A stretch of DNA of 64,000 nt, taken from the NCBI GenBank assembly GCA_020186115.1, contig WSYJ01000060.1, forward strand, positions 2,108,001 to 2,172,000. The letters are read 5' to 3'. The notes beneath the pieces were generated by a model. That model worked only from the letters and a program-made list of their open reading frames with translations, was not told the origin of the DNA and did not search any database. This DNA comes from Histomonas meleagridis. Taxonomy: Eukaryota; Parabasalia; Tritrichomonadida; Dientamoebidae. Made by a program: the position numbers and the translations under genes. Positions 31,108-41,890 of the stretch are shown piece after piece; the stretch's first letter is position 1, and each line of letters opens with the position of its first letter.

Positions 31108-34100
31108 ATGAAGAAGAACAAAGAAGATGCTATGGAATCATTAAATACAATTATTAATAAAATTAATGAAATTTTTCATTATGATCCACAAATTTTATTT
31201 AGTGATACGTTTGAACGTATTCAACAGCAATTAAATTATATCAAAGATCTTATTTCACAAGTAAATGAAGATGAACGTAATTATTGGATTGTTTACAATA
31301 TAGTACAAAAGACTATTCCAATTATAAATAATATTATTTTTTCTGGGTACTCAGATCAAATTTTAGAATTCTTACTCACTATAAATTACAATGTATCCAC
31401 CAATCTCATTTTATGTACATCTAGATATATTCCTTTTAGACTTAATTTTTTCACTATTGTTTGTTTTGCCATGGCAAATACAACAGATACACGCGAAAAG
31501 GATTGTGATCTTTTTGTTCAAACGTATAAAAATGAATTAATTCAGCTTAAACAACTTGAAGAATCTAATATTAATGGACTTGATGATTCAATAATAACAT
31601 GTGATAACTTAACAATAACATTAAAAGAATTATTTGAGAAGGCACTAATGATTGTACGACTTATGGCAGTTCATTTTTCAAATTCTGAAAGTGTTGATTT
31701 TGATCGAATTATTTCCACACCTAAAGGTAAGCGTAAAACAATAAAAACATCAAAAGACGAGTCAAGCCAACAAATATTTCCACTTGTTCCTCAACATATC
31801 ATTGAAATGATCATTAATTCATTTCATTCACCACTTCCTAAAAATGAATATAACACAAAGTATAGTGCCGTACTTCAACTTTGGACATATCCTGAATGTA
31901 ATTTATCACCATTTCTTCTTCATCGTTTACTTTTTTCTTTTTTAAGAAGTGGTAAAATTAATGAACTTGAATCATTATCAACATCACTTCCGGATGATTT
32001 AATTGTTAAATTATGTGAATATATATCAACTTCTGAATGGAATAAAGTATCTGAAGTATTATTACTTTTAACAAAAGATGATATATCAATTGATTATCAA
32101 TTTTTTAATGAAATTTCATTAAAAATTTGGAAACGTTATTCAATTGGAGAAATCAAAGATCCAAATGTCCTTAATGGTATATTACATATATTAATTTTAT
32201 TACCATTTTCTTGTCCAATATTAACATCACTTATAGCTCTTGAATATTGTTGGAATTTAGATTCGCTTGAGAAATATTATGAAATAATAAAAATTTCGAC
32301 AAATGTAATAGAAGTCATTGAGAAATATAGAGATATATTTGCATATAGGAAATTTACAAAAGTATTACCATCAACAGTAAATATTCCAAGTAAACCAATT
32401 AATCAAAATTATCTATTATTTGAAAAATGGATACAATGTTTTCAAACTGATTTATATTTAATATTAATAAAATCTAAATTAAAACATGGATTAAAATTAT
32501 ATATCGAAGAAGCTAAAGTTGAGTTTCAAAAAGAAATGGAAAAAACTAAAATAGAATATGAAAAAACTAAACAATTATATGGAAGATTATCAATTCAACA
32601 ACAACAAAAATTTAATGAACTTCTTAAGCGAACGTTTAAGCCTCCGATACATTCAAAAAAAATCGAAAAAGAATTACTTGAAGAATTTAAATATAATAAA
32701 GAAATTAAATCACTTGTTTATATTCAAATGTCATTTTTTAGACCAAAAAAAGCAAATATTTTACTTAATAAAGCAGTAAAATGTTTAACAGAAATTGAAC
32801 AACCAAATTCATCTGTTATATTTTCTAATCGACATGAAATTGCATTGATTTTTACACATTCAATATCAGATAATTCACTTAAATATGTATCTGTTTTTGG
32901 AAAAGAATCAATAGGAAATACAATTGGTATAACACTTTCTAATAATACATTAAATGGAACAGGAATTAAACAAGAAAAAGATGAACCATTTTTAATAAAA
33001 AATTTAAAACCAAATGTTACTTATGCATTTTCATTTGGTGTATTTGATTCACATGGAGATATTGTCGATAATTTGTCTGAACCTTTTCAAGTTACTACAT
33101 GTCATACACAATCACTTGAATTGATTTGGAGTTATATAGCTTCAGCTTCATATCAACTTAAAGATTTAAATTCATTTGATATTTCATTAACAAATTTATT
33201 AAATCATTTTGTAGATATTAATAATATAACAAATGATCATATGTTTTATCAATATTTAAATCCTTTTGATAGGTTTATATTAAAAAATGAATTTATATTA
33301 GAGCCTGCACCAGTTTTAAGATCATTTGTTAATTCTTTATTAATGGCAGCAAGATTATTTAATGCTAAACCACTTCATGCTGCATCATTCCAAAAAATTG
33401 CATTAATAATTTCACAATCTATGAATAATAATGAATTAATATTAAAAGTTTGTAATGAAATGTTTATCATATTACAACCATTATTTTTAAATCTTTTAAA
33501 TATAAGTTGGGTAATTCATCCATTATTATTTATAATTAATGCATTAAAATTAAATAAACAAACTTCTAAAGAAGAATTACATCAAAAGTTATTAGCAAAA
33601 TGTTCATTTATACTTGAAAATATTTTATTAAAACTTTATCAAGAAAAACAATTAACAAATTTCATAGTAAATTCTGTTTTCGAATTACCTTTTAATCAAT
33701 ATCGAACATCATTTTTATTATTTGCATCTAAAAATCAAATATTAGATACAAATCCAAATGATAATACTTTACTTTTACATGTAGCAGAATTATTTAGAAC
33801 TTCGCCTGAAAAATCTTTTGATGATCTTTATAATAAATTTAAACAAGATCCGAATTTTCCGATTTGTTCTGTATATTTAGTATCTTCTGCTCATAATACC
33901 GAATTATATATTCATGGAACTAATTGGGCTAATCAATCACTTGAACATATTAAATTTATATTACAAGAAAATGAAGAAAAAGTTTTAACTAAGAAACAAC
34001 AATCAAGAAATTCATCGAAATTACAAAATAAGAAAAAACAATCACATAACTCAAAAAATATTAAAAAAGAACCTTCTAAAACTTCAAATGATGATTTACA

Positions 34101-37100
34101 AGAATTATCAGCTATTAAAATACAAAACGTTTGGAATAAATATAAAACTAGAAAGAAAAATATTAATAAATTTTATAATTTAAATAAATATAGAGCGGCT
34201 TTAAACCTTTTAAATGCTATGTGTTTAATAGAATGTGAATCATTTTTTGCTCAAAGTAATCCATTAGAAACTACTCGACCTAAATCAGAAAAAAGATTAA
34301 GAGCATTACGGAATTCAAGAAATAATAAAGATAAAAAAATTCAAAACATTGAAGATACTTCAAAAAATATTGAACAATCTGAAGCTATAATGATATCATT
34401 AATTAGAGCTATAGTATTAAGTGAAAGATCGAATGATATGATAACTTTAAATTCTTCAATTTCTATTATGAGTATATTCATTAAGGCTTTATTCCCTGGT
34501 AGTAATGGATTTAATAAACTTTCATCAACATTAACAACAATAATAAATATAATTATAAATTATATACCAATAAATAATTTGAATAATAAAATTACTAAAG
34601 ATTTAATTCTTGATTTATTGTTATTACAATTAAAAGATAATCAATTTGATAAAGTAAAAATTAATTTATTACAAATTTGTTTGAAATGTCCTTCATATAG
34701 TGAGTTTTCTTGGATTTTAGATGGAAACTCAGAAATTCCAAGTGAATTACTTAATATAATGAAAACTCAAAGAAAAGATTTTGCAGAAAATAAATATTAT
34801 GAAGGTGAATCCATATTATATAAATCCGAATTTAATAACACACCAATGTTTCCTAAAGAGCCATCGAATATAAATACACAAAATTTAATTAAATCTATAA
34901 ATGAAATAGTGATAAGTTTACAACATAAACAAAAACTTTCAATGAGTATTTCATTATTAACAAAACTTTCTTTTATACTCTTCCAAAGAAATGAAACACA
35001 AATTGCTATAAATAAACTTTGTGAAGCTTTAGAATGTCATTTTAAAATAGTTAAAGCGCATGAAAAAATTGATCAAATTTTATCAAATATAACTGAAGAA
35101 GAATTTTATCAAATTCATTCATGGTCAGGTTGTTTATCAATATTTTTAATATCTTCATTAATTTCAATTTATGTTGAACCTAAACAATCAATGATGTTAA
35201 CAAAACTTTCTGCGTTTTCTCTTTCTTCTTTATTTTCTTCATCAATCTATCATCCTAAAAAGTCAATTGATTTTGCTGAATATGAACCAACAGAAGTTGT
35301 ACCGGGAATTGATATATTTTCGGAATATGATATAAATCAACCATTACTTTCACCTCCTTCATCAGAATATATATCAATTTCTTTAATGAATTTATTATCC
35401 TCTTTATATTCTTATGAAATGTATTTCGAAATGTTTAAACCTTTATCATTTGCAAGACATTTTTATAGGTTTATAGTTCGCGATAAAATTAATTTAACTA
35501 AATGTAGATTAATGTCTACTTTACCTTGTATTAAATTTGGTATTATAAAGCCTATAATTAAACATTTAAATGACGTAATTAATTGTTATGGCTTTACTAC
35601 TGCTACTAAAGAAATTAGACCTATAAATCAACAAAAAAGATTAATATTTGATTGTACACAACAAGCGAATTTTGGTGATAACTTTGAAACATTAAAAACT
35701 TTAATATTACCACAAACAATGAATTCTATTATACAAAATTATGATTTTATAATATATTGTGAATATATATTATGTGTTTCACAATTATATCAAACAATTT
35801 CTTCTAATATTGATCCTTCTACTGAACAAATTGAACCACAAACTAATAGAACAGGTAATATTTCATCTCGAAATAAACATAATCGAAAACAACATCAACA
35901 ACGAAGAGATAATTTAGATAATACATCAACCATTGATTTATTTGAATATTTTTTAAAGCAATCCGAAAATATATTAAATGATATATTAGCAAAAGATTTT
36001 ACTAAAGAACAAATTAATATGAAATATGAATTACAAATAGAATTATCATTTGTTTATATGAAACAATGGAAATGGGAAGATTCGATTTCATTAATATCCA
36101 CAATAAAAAGAACAGAAATTCAAATATTTACAATACAAACTGGTTTTAATAATCAATTATTTTTAACATCAAAAGGAATTAATGATAAAATTTCATATGT
36201 TTTATCCAATTGTTTATATCAAATTCATGATCTTCAAACATCAATAAAATATTCGAATCCTTATCTTAAATCATTAATATATATAAATAAAGCTGATTTT
36301 AATAGTTCAATACAATTATTAATGCAAATAATATTACATCCGCCAATTACTAAATTTCATATCGAATATGTATTATCTATTGCACAACTTGTAATGTTAT
36401 ATTGTTATGATAAACAATTAATAGAAATAAGTTTACAAAAAATTCCACAAAATGAAAAAGATAAATTCCAACCAATAAATTTAATCCGAAATATAATAAA
36501 TGAAACATTTAATTTTTATATTGAAGAACTTGGACTTTATAAAGAACATTCATATTATATATTAAATACATTTTTACTTATACGACTTAAACATTTAGAA
36601 GCTATAACAATATTAAACTTTAATGATAATAATGAAAATCCAATTAACATAATAAATGAAACATTAGATTTAATGAATAAAATTTGTCCTTATAATTCAC
36701 ATGGAATTTCGTTTTTACTTAACACAACTAAATCTCGAATACAAATTCAAGATTTTGTTTCATCACATCCAACATTAATACAATTTTGGAATCAAGATAT
36801 TAATCCATTAAATTCCAAAATTAGTTTTTCGCCTGATTTTATTGATGATTCGATAAAATCATTAAATTTAATATTTAAGCAATCGCCTGATTGTATTATA
36901 AATCCAATTAGTATACAATGTATTTTAGATTATTCATATTTAATTGGATTTATTTCTAATGAAGATGGAAAAAGAAGTGAAAATTCTTTAATAATATTAA
37001 ACTTCGTATATATAATTAAATCATCGAAACGATTTGTTCAATCATTAATTTCACAAAATAATAATGAAAATACAAATAATTGTTCGAAGTTATTATTAAA

Positions 37101-38043
37101 TGATAATAAAAACCAAAGTTTAAGAGGAATTGCTTCTTCTTATTATACACATGTTTGTTCATTAGATTTACCGATATTTAATACTGAAATATCTGAGTTA
37201 AGAACACAATTATTTTATAAATGTTTCGAAGAACAATGTTCTTCATTTAAGTTACAACAAAACTTTGATCAAAACTCTTTCGAAGTTGGTCAAATTGTTG
37301 GACAATGGTATAAAATTGATAATATGAGAAATGTATTTAATAATAATAAAAATGAAATTGATGGAAAATCATTTGCATCGAAATCATATTATTCAACTAA
37401 AACATTTACTACAATTTCATCAAATATATCAACAAATGCACAAAATAAAACAAATATACCAAAAGGTGTTTTATATTTTTTCATTGGTATAGTCACAGGT
37501 TCAAATGTTGAACCAATCAAACGAAAATCCGCAAAAAGTTTACAAAATGTTTCAACAATTTTTACTCCGATAATAATCGCTGCGCAATTAAATGATATTA
37601 AATCATTAAATAATCAAATGTCTGAAGTCGGAATAGAAATTGAAGAAGCAAATAAAATGAATCAGTCGGAAATTGTTAACTCGCAAATGAAAGAATTAAA
37701 TGAAAATTCACATCAAAAAAGAAGAAATAGTACAAAAAATAAAAACTCCGAATCACAAACAAATGTTCCGTTGTTACATAACCAAAAAAAAGATACAATG
37801 TTCGAGGCTGAAATAAAATGGAATGTGGCAATACATAAATTCGAAGATTTGTTGAATAAATCAAATAAAATAATGGGTGCACTGGTGGAAAATAGATGGC
37901 CAAATGTAATAAAAGTAGAGGGAATTGATATGGGAAATGCTTTGGCAATTTCGCACTTGCTGAACGTGCAATACGGAATTAATGAGAAAAATCAACAATT
38001 GGCTGAATTCCTTTCACAGAAATGTTCTGTAGCAAATAAATAA
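31108..38043 (+). CDS. CFAP54: CFAP54-like flagellar central-apparatus protein
   Basis: 2311 residues. The N-terminal 150 residues, with SGYSDQILEFLLTINYNVSTNLILCTSRYIPFRLNFFTIVCFAMAN, match the conserved start of CFAP54, where each helical repeat carries W/R-x-x-L-Y/F-T-x-x-C-x-A. The rest is long alpha-helical repeat without known catalytic residues. An IQ motif lies near residue 1002 (AIKIQNVWNKYKTRKK), a calmodulin-binding site, and a fibronectin-III-like stretch near 600-670 (NVTYAFSFGVFDSHGD). CFAP54 belongs to the C1d projection of the axonemal central pair and tunes flagellar beat. The human protein is longer, about 3100 residues. Gene end is followed by repeated TAAA. Confidence 0.75.
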   Translation: MKKNKEDAMESLNTIINKINEIFHYDPQILFSDTFERIQQQLNYIKDLISQVNEDERNYWIVYNIVQKTIPIINNIIFSGYSDQILEFLLTINYNVSTNLILCTSRYIPFRLNFFTIVCFAMANTTDTREKDCDLFVQTYKNELIQLKQLEESNINGLDDSIITCDNLTITLKELFEKALMIVRLMAVHFSNSESVDFDRIISTPKGKRKTIKTSKDESSQQIFPLVPQHIIEMIINSFHSPLPKNEYNTKYSAVLQLWTYPECNLSPFLLHRLLFSFLRSGKINELESLSTSLPDDLIVKLCEYISTSEWNKVSEVLLLLTKDDISIDYQFFNEISLKIWKRYSIGEIKDPNVLNGILHILILLPFSCPILTSLIALEYCWNLDSLEKYYEIIKISTNVIEVIEKYRDIFAYRKFTKVLPSTVNIPSKPINQNYLLFEKWIQCFQTDLYLILIKSKLKHGLKLYIEEAKVEFQKEMEKTKIEYEKTKQLYGRLSIQQQQKFNELLKRTFKPPIHSKKIEKELLEEFKYNKEIKSLVYIQMSFFRPKKANILLNKAVKCLTEIEQPNSSVIFSNRHEIALIFTHSISDNSLKYVSVFGKESIGNTIGITLSNNTLNGTGIKQEKDEPFLIKNLKPNVTYAFSFGVFDSHGDIVDNLSEPFQVTTCHTQSLELIWSYIASASYQLKDLNSFDISLTNLLNHFVDINNITNDHMFYQYLNPFDRFILKNEFILEPAPVLRSFVNSLLMAARLFNAKPLHAASFQKIALIISQSMNNNELILKVCNEMFIILQPLFLNLLNISWVIHPLLFIINALKLNKQTSKEELHQKLLAKCSFILENILLKLYQEKQLTNFIVNSVFELPFNQYRTSFLLFASKNQILDTNPNDNTLLLHVAELFRTSPEKSFDDLYNKFKQDPNFPICSVYLVSSAHNTELYIHGTNWANQSLEHIKFILQENEEKVLTKKQQSRNSSKLQNKKKQSHNSKNIKKEPSKTSNDDLQELSAIKIQNVWNKYKTRKKNINKFYNLNKYRAALNLLNAMCLIECESFFAQSNPLETTRPKSEKRLRALRNSRNNKDKKIQNIEDTSKNIEQSEAIMISLIRAIVLSERSNDMITLNSSISIMSIFIKALFPGSNGFNKLSSTLTTIINIIINYIPINNLNNKITKDLILDLLLLQLKDNQFDKVKINLLQICLKCPSYSEFSWILDGNSEIPSELLNIMKTQRKDFAENKYYEGESILYKSEFNNTPMFPKEPSNINTQNLIKSINEIVISLQHKQKLSMSISLLTKLSFILFQRNETQIAINKLCEALECHFKIVKAHEKIDQILSNITEEEFYQIHSWSGCLSIFLISSLISIYVEPKQSMMLTKLSAFSLSSLFSSSIYHPKKSIDFAEYEPTEVVPGIDIFSEYDINQPLLSPPSSEYISISLMNLLSSLYSYEMYFEMFKPLSFARHFYRFIVRDKINLTKCRLMSTLPCIKFGIIKPIIKHLNDVINCYGFTTATKEIRPINQQKRLIFDCTQQANFGDNFETLKTLILPQTMNSIIQNYDFIIYCEYILCVSQLYQTISSNIDPSTEQIEPQTNRTGNISSRNKHNRKQHQQRRDNLDNTSTIDLFEYFLKQSENILNDILAKDFTKEQINMKYELQIELSFVYMKQWKWEDSISLISTIKRTEIQIFTIQTGFNNQLFLTSKGINDKISYVLSNCLYQIHDLQTSIKYSNPYLKSLIYINKADFNSSIQLLMQIILHPPITKFHIEYVLSIAQLVMLYCYDKQLIEISLQKIPQNEKDKFQPINLIRNIINETFNFYIEELGLYKEHSYYILNTFLLIRLKHLEAITILNFNDNNENPINIINETLDLMNKICPYNSHGISFLLNTTKSRIQIQDFVSSHPTLIQFWNQDINPLNSKISFSPDFIDDSIKSLNLIFKQSPDCIINPISIQCILDYSYLIGFISNEDGKRSENSLIILNFVYIIKSSKRFVQSLISQNNNENTNNCSKLLLNDNKNQSLRGIASSYYTHVCSLDLPIFNTEISELRTQLFYKCFEEQCSSFKLQQNFDQNSFEVGQIVGQWYKIDNMRNVFNNNKNEIDGKSFASKSYYSTKTFTTISSNISTNAQNKTNIPKGVLYFFIGIVTGSNVEPIKRKSAKSLQNVSTIFTPIIIAAQLNDIKSLNNQMSEVGIEIEEANKMNQSEIVNSQMKELNENSHQKRRNSTKNKNSESQTNVPLLHNQKKDTMFEAEIKWNVAIHKFEDLLNKSNKIMGALVENRWPNVIKVEGIDMGNALAISHLLNVQYGINEKNQQLAEFLSQKCSVANK

Positions 38044-38624
38044 ATAAATAAAATTTGTTTGAAGTTTATAATTTTATGTTGTATTTAGATACCAATTGCA
38101 AATATGAAAAGTTCTTACTATTAAGAAGCCCCAAAAAAAATTAATAATACTATCAAATACGAAAATGAAAGTTCTTTCTTCCTCGAGTTGGCCACCTCTT
38201 TAATTTTGTTAAATTTTTCCATCATAAATGTTAATATTTTTATTTTGGATGAAAATCAAAACAAAAATTAGGTAAATAATAATTTATTTATGTATCACAA
38301 AGATTCATTCTTTAATTCTTTCTTTTCTTTCAATGCTGTATTTTGATCTTTCCCTTCATAAAGTTAAATTTACTTAAAAAAATTCATTTGTATTCCAATA
38401 GTAATCATCATATATGTTCTTATTTTAAAATTCTTTAATTTTAAGACAATTTCTCTTTGTTAATAATGATTTTTCTCAAATTATCAATTACAATTAAAAA
38501 TCACACAAATTCTATAAGTGATCATAATAATGTTTCAAAAATTCAAGCATACAAACACCATTTTATTTTTAAAAAATTATAAACAGTTTTACATTAAACC
38601 AAACATTTCATTTATTACATATAT
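38044..38624. other. Convergent intergenic spacer
   Basis: AT-rich, holds the 3' ends of CFAP54 and the coiled-coil gene. The stop of CFAP54 is followed by several TAAA units. No gene seen. Confidence 0.5.
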
Positions 38625-40571
38625 TTACGTTCTTTTCTTCTTTTGCGACTTTATATTTCTCACCTCCATTGTCTGCACTTCTTCTTCCGCGTACAAGTTT
38701 GCCTCTGTCTGTGCCTCTGCTTCCACTTTTTCCTTCACCAGCACATCCTTTGCCAGCCTGGACATCACGTCGATTTTCTCGAACATGAATTGCTCAAATT
38801 TTCCGATACTTTCTTTTGCGCATTTACTTGTATCGTTTAGAATTTCCTTTAACATTTTATGTATTTTATCATATTCCTCATTATCATAACCAAACACGAA
38901 GCCTCCGTATTTCATTATCAGCATCAACATGTCAATTATTTCGGGTTTTGTTAATTTCATTTCGTCATGTAATGGATGTTTAAACTTAGATGTAGAAGGA
39001 GGACCGGATAAATGATGTTTACGTTGTTTAGGCGTTGCGCGAATAAATCGCGACGCAAGTGTTGTTACATTTTCAGCTTCTTTACTAAATTCGATTTTCT
39101 TTTCTTTAGAAGAAGAACATGATGAAGAAGATGAAGAAATTTTCTCATGATTATGAAAATAATTATTTAATGGGTTTTCATTCATTTCATCTGTTAAAAG
39201 ATTTAATCCAAATGTACATGCAAATGAAATAAGTGTTTCTAAAATAGATTTATTTCGTGCATTACTTTGCGTACATTGGATATGATTAAATGATAACTCA
39301 ACATAACTTTTAAGAATTTTATTATACATAATTGTTGTAAGACTTTTAAGATCAGAAAAATGAATGATGCGATCTTTAAGTTCACAAATCTCAGTATAAG
39401 TGGAGTTAAGATTATCATGATATTGACTAATTTTCTCAAGTAGTTTAAAGTTCTCATTAGACATCTTTTCAAGACGGGGAATATGTGACGTAGAAGTCTT
39501 CGGAACTTGATTTGAACGAAGCTCCAGAATTTCGTCGTAAAGTTTCGAATTCGTCGATTCGAGTTTTGATGTGATTCGTTTGAGAATTTCAATTTTTTCG
39601 GACTGTGAGTTGGATTTAATGAGATTCTCAACTTCTTCGGGCTCAACAGAATTACCAAAATCTGATAACTCAAATGAATCTGGAGGTGTATCAAATCCAG
39701 GATCATTACATATTGATGAAAAATCTTGCTCATCTGTGGGAGGTTCTGGTTTGGAATAACCAAAGATATCACAAAGAGATTCAAGAATTTGTTTTTCAGT
39801 GAAGATTTCATGTGTAAATACTGAACTAATTTGACGATTGATAAGTGGAGAAAAGGAACTGAATTTTCGACGTTTGGTAAATGAGTCATTCATAAGACTT
39901 TTTTCAAATTCTTTAAGTTGAAGATTTTCAGCTTCAAGAGATTTAACCTCATTGATGAGATCATTAACACTACCAAAGTTTTTAGTGACATCAGTTGTGG
40001 ACTCTTGGCTTTGCTCAACTGCAAGTAATCGTTTTTTATAGGAATAAGCTTCTTCTTCGATTAATTGAAGATTAGTATCAATAAGCGAAAAATGATATTC
40101 AATATCACTTATGTTTTCTTTTTTTATTGGATGTCTTTTGTGTGGGCGATTTTGAGGATCAATTGATTGGAGTTCTGCTTCAGTTTGGCGGATTTTATCA
40201 ATAATTGATTGTTCTGGATGTTGTGCAAGAAACTCGTCTGCTACCTTTAAAAACTCTGTATTTTTTCGTAATGAGTTTGTTTTTTCAATTAAATCAGAAT
40301 TTATTTTTTGAAGATTATCAAGTTCAGATTTTTTTAATTCATTATATTTAACAACACCTTCAAAGTCAGCACTTTGTTTTTTCCAAAGTTCATAAAGTTC
40401 CTGAAGTAATTGATTTTTTTCAGTTATTGATAATGTTGTTTGTGAAACCATATTAAGTTTTTTCTTCATTTCAAGTCTTTGATTAAAGGCGACATCAGGA
40501 ACAGTCTTAAGATCCGGCAAAGGCTTTCTGTTAAATGAAGTTCTTTTTACTTGATTCTTTTTATGAATCAT
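38625..40571 (-). CDS. Coiled-coil protein of unknown function
   Basis: 648 residues, mostly predicted helix with heptad-like runs (about 30-140, 160-230, 320-440 and 590-640) separated by a serine-rich linker (SSSSSSCSSSKEKK). No enzymatic motif is visible. Such proteins in flagellates are often cytoskeletal or basal-body components, but nothing here shows that. The start is the ATG at 40571; TAACGAAC sequences at about 40579-40586 and 40627-40634 (plus-strand positions, read on plus) lie upstream and resemble Myb-recognition elements. The next minus-strand gene starts its stop 180 bp away. Confidence 0.75.
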   Translation of the reverse strand: MIHKKNQVKRTSFNRKPLPDLKTVPDVAFNQRLEMKKKLNMVSQTTLSITEKNQLLQELYELWKKQSADFEGVVKYNELKKSELDNLQKINSDLIEKTNSLRKNTEFLKVADEFLAQHPEQSIIDKIRQTEAELQSIDPQNRPHKRHPIKKENISDIEYHFSLIDTNLQLIEEEAYSYKKRLLAVEQSQESTTDVTKNFGSVNDLINEVKSLEAENLQLKEFEKSLMNDSFTKRRKFSSFSPLINRQISSVFTHEIFTEKQILESLCDIFGYSKPEPPTDEQDFSSICNDPGFDTPPDSFELSDFGNSVEPEEVENLIKSNSQSEKIEILKRITSKLESTNSKLYDEILELRSNQVPKTSTSHIPRLEKMSNENFKLLEKISQYHDNLNSTYTEICELKDRIIHFSDLKSLTTIMYNKILKSYVELSFNHIQCTQSNARNKSILETLISFACTFGLNLLTDEMNENPLNNYFHNHEKISSSSSSCSSSKEKKIEFSKEAENVTTLASRFIRATPKQRKHHLSGPPSTSKFKHPLHDEMKLTKPEIIDMLMLIMKYGGFVFGYDNEEYDKIHKMLKEILNDTSKCAKESIGKFEQFMFEKIDVMSRLAKDVLVKEKVEAEAQTEANLYAEEEVQTMEVRNIKSQKKKRT

Positions 40572-40750
40572 TTGTTGATAACGAACAATGGATTCTATAG
40601 TTTACAAAAATAGGGCACCATAAATTAACGAACACTTTTCAGAGGAAGACGATATAAAATAATTTTTTGAAAATTATTTGAGAAGTTTACATTGGTGCAC
40701 CAGAAAATTTGTCCGCATTAAATAACACAAGATAGGGTTTTATTGTTAAA

Positions 40751-41890
40751 TTATACGTTGAAAATCCCTGATTGAAGGATTTCCTTAGCAGTCGGGCGAT
40801 TGCTCTTCCCAACCATTTTTCTTATCCATTCCGCAATCAAAGGGAAAGATTCCTGAAATTCCTTTGGAAGCCTTCCATCAGTTCTAAGGGCAGTGATTTC
40901 TTTTGCCTTCTGCATCCTTGTCTTGAAGAGCGAAAGAATTTCAAATGTTATTATTCCAAGTGAATATATATCATCTTTTTCACTGCTTCTTTTTCCCAAA
41001 AGTTGCTTGGGCGAAGAATAGAGAGGTGTACCAACCTCTCTTACCGTCTTTGCATTGTCATCAGCAGCTTCAATGCACAGTTGGTCAATTGGATGAAAAT
41101 GATAAGATCCGTATTTTGGTTCACCAAAGCTTTCCTCCTCGGTAACAAGATTTACTTTTGATACCTTGAATGTACTGATGCCAAAATCGATAACTTTTAA
41201 GTTACCGTTTTCATTTATAATTATATTCGAAGGATTTATGTCACGATGGACAACACCTACCGAATGTATCTCTTCTAGAGCCTTTGTGAGCTCTTTTAAG
41301 ATATACAATGCATTCTGAACATTGACACTTTTCCTCTCTTTGAGGAGATTTGCCAAAGTTTTACCAGAAACTAACTCTGTTTGTATGTATAATGAAAAGT
41401 CGCCATTAACTTCGTCTTTATCAAGCCATGAGCTATAGTAACGAAGAATTCTTGGCGAATTTATTGCTGCCAAACATTGAACTTCTTTCATTGCTTGACT
41501 CATCTCATCCATCGTTATCGGAATAACTTTAAGGGCATACTGTTGTTTGTCTATGAGGTTTTGGATTTTATAAACTTTACCATATCCTCCTTCACCAATT
41601 TCACCAAGTGATGAATAGACTTGGGAAAAAGGAGACCTTGCCCTTTGTACCTCGCATTCGTCTGTTATAAATCCTCTTTCTTTGAGTTGTTCATAGATGG
41701 ATTCGAATTTCCAGAGTTGATTTGAGTCCTCGCAAAGAGATTGGATTGTTGATACTAGCCATTTCTGGTTAGAATATGATTGGTCTTGACTCGGAATCTC
41801 TTGGTGTAGTGGTTTGAACTCAAAATCACAAAAGAATGGAGATTCTTCGATCATCTGAAAAATGCGAAATTTTGATCTTTTTGATAACAT
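40751..41890 (-). CDS. eIF2-alpha kinase, HRI/GCN2-like
   Basis: 379 residues with a complete kinase domain: glycine loop GEGGYGKVYK (98-108), Lys121 in YALKV, HRDINPSN (215-222, catalytic Asp217), DFG (235-237) and GTPLYSSPKQLLG. The region LFKTRMQKAKEITALRTDGRLPKEF before the last helices is the signature of eIF2-alpha kinases (ERxxxLxxLRxGxLPxxF). The N-terminal 95 residues, helical with QKWLVSTIQSLCEDSN and KFESIYEQLKERGFI, recall the HRI (EIF2AK1) N-terminus. The usual large kinase insert is nearly absent. It should phosphorylate eIF2-alpha and dampen translation under stress. No AACGGT element is seen at its start. Confidence 0.85.
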   Translation of the reverse strand: MLSKRSKFRIFQMIEESPFFCDFEFKPLHQEIPSQDQSYSNQKWLVSTIQSLCEDSNQLWKFESIYEQLKERGFITDECEVQRARSPFSQVYSSLGEIGEGGYGKVYKIQNLIDKQQYALKVIPITMDEMSQAMKEVQCLAAINSPRILRYYSSWLDKDEVNGDFSLYIQTELVSGKTLANLLKERKSVNVQNALYILKELTKALEEIHSVGVVHRDINPSNIIINENGNLKVIDFGISTFKVSKVNLVTEEESFGEPKYGSYHFHPIDQLCIEAADDNAKTVREVGTPLYSSPKQLLGKRSSEKDDIYSLGIITFEILSLFKTRMQKAKEITALRTDGRLPKEFQESFPLIAEWIRKMVGKSNRPTAKEILQSGIFNV

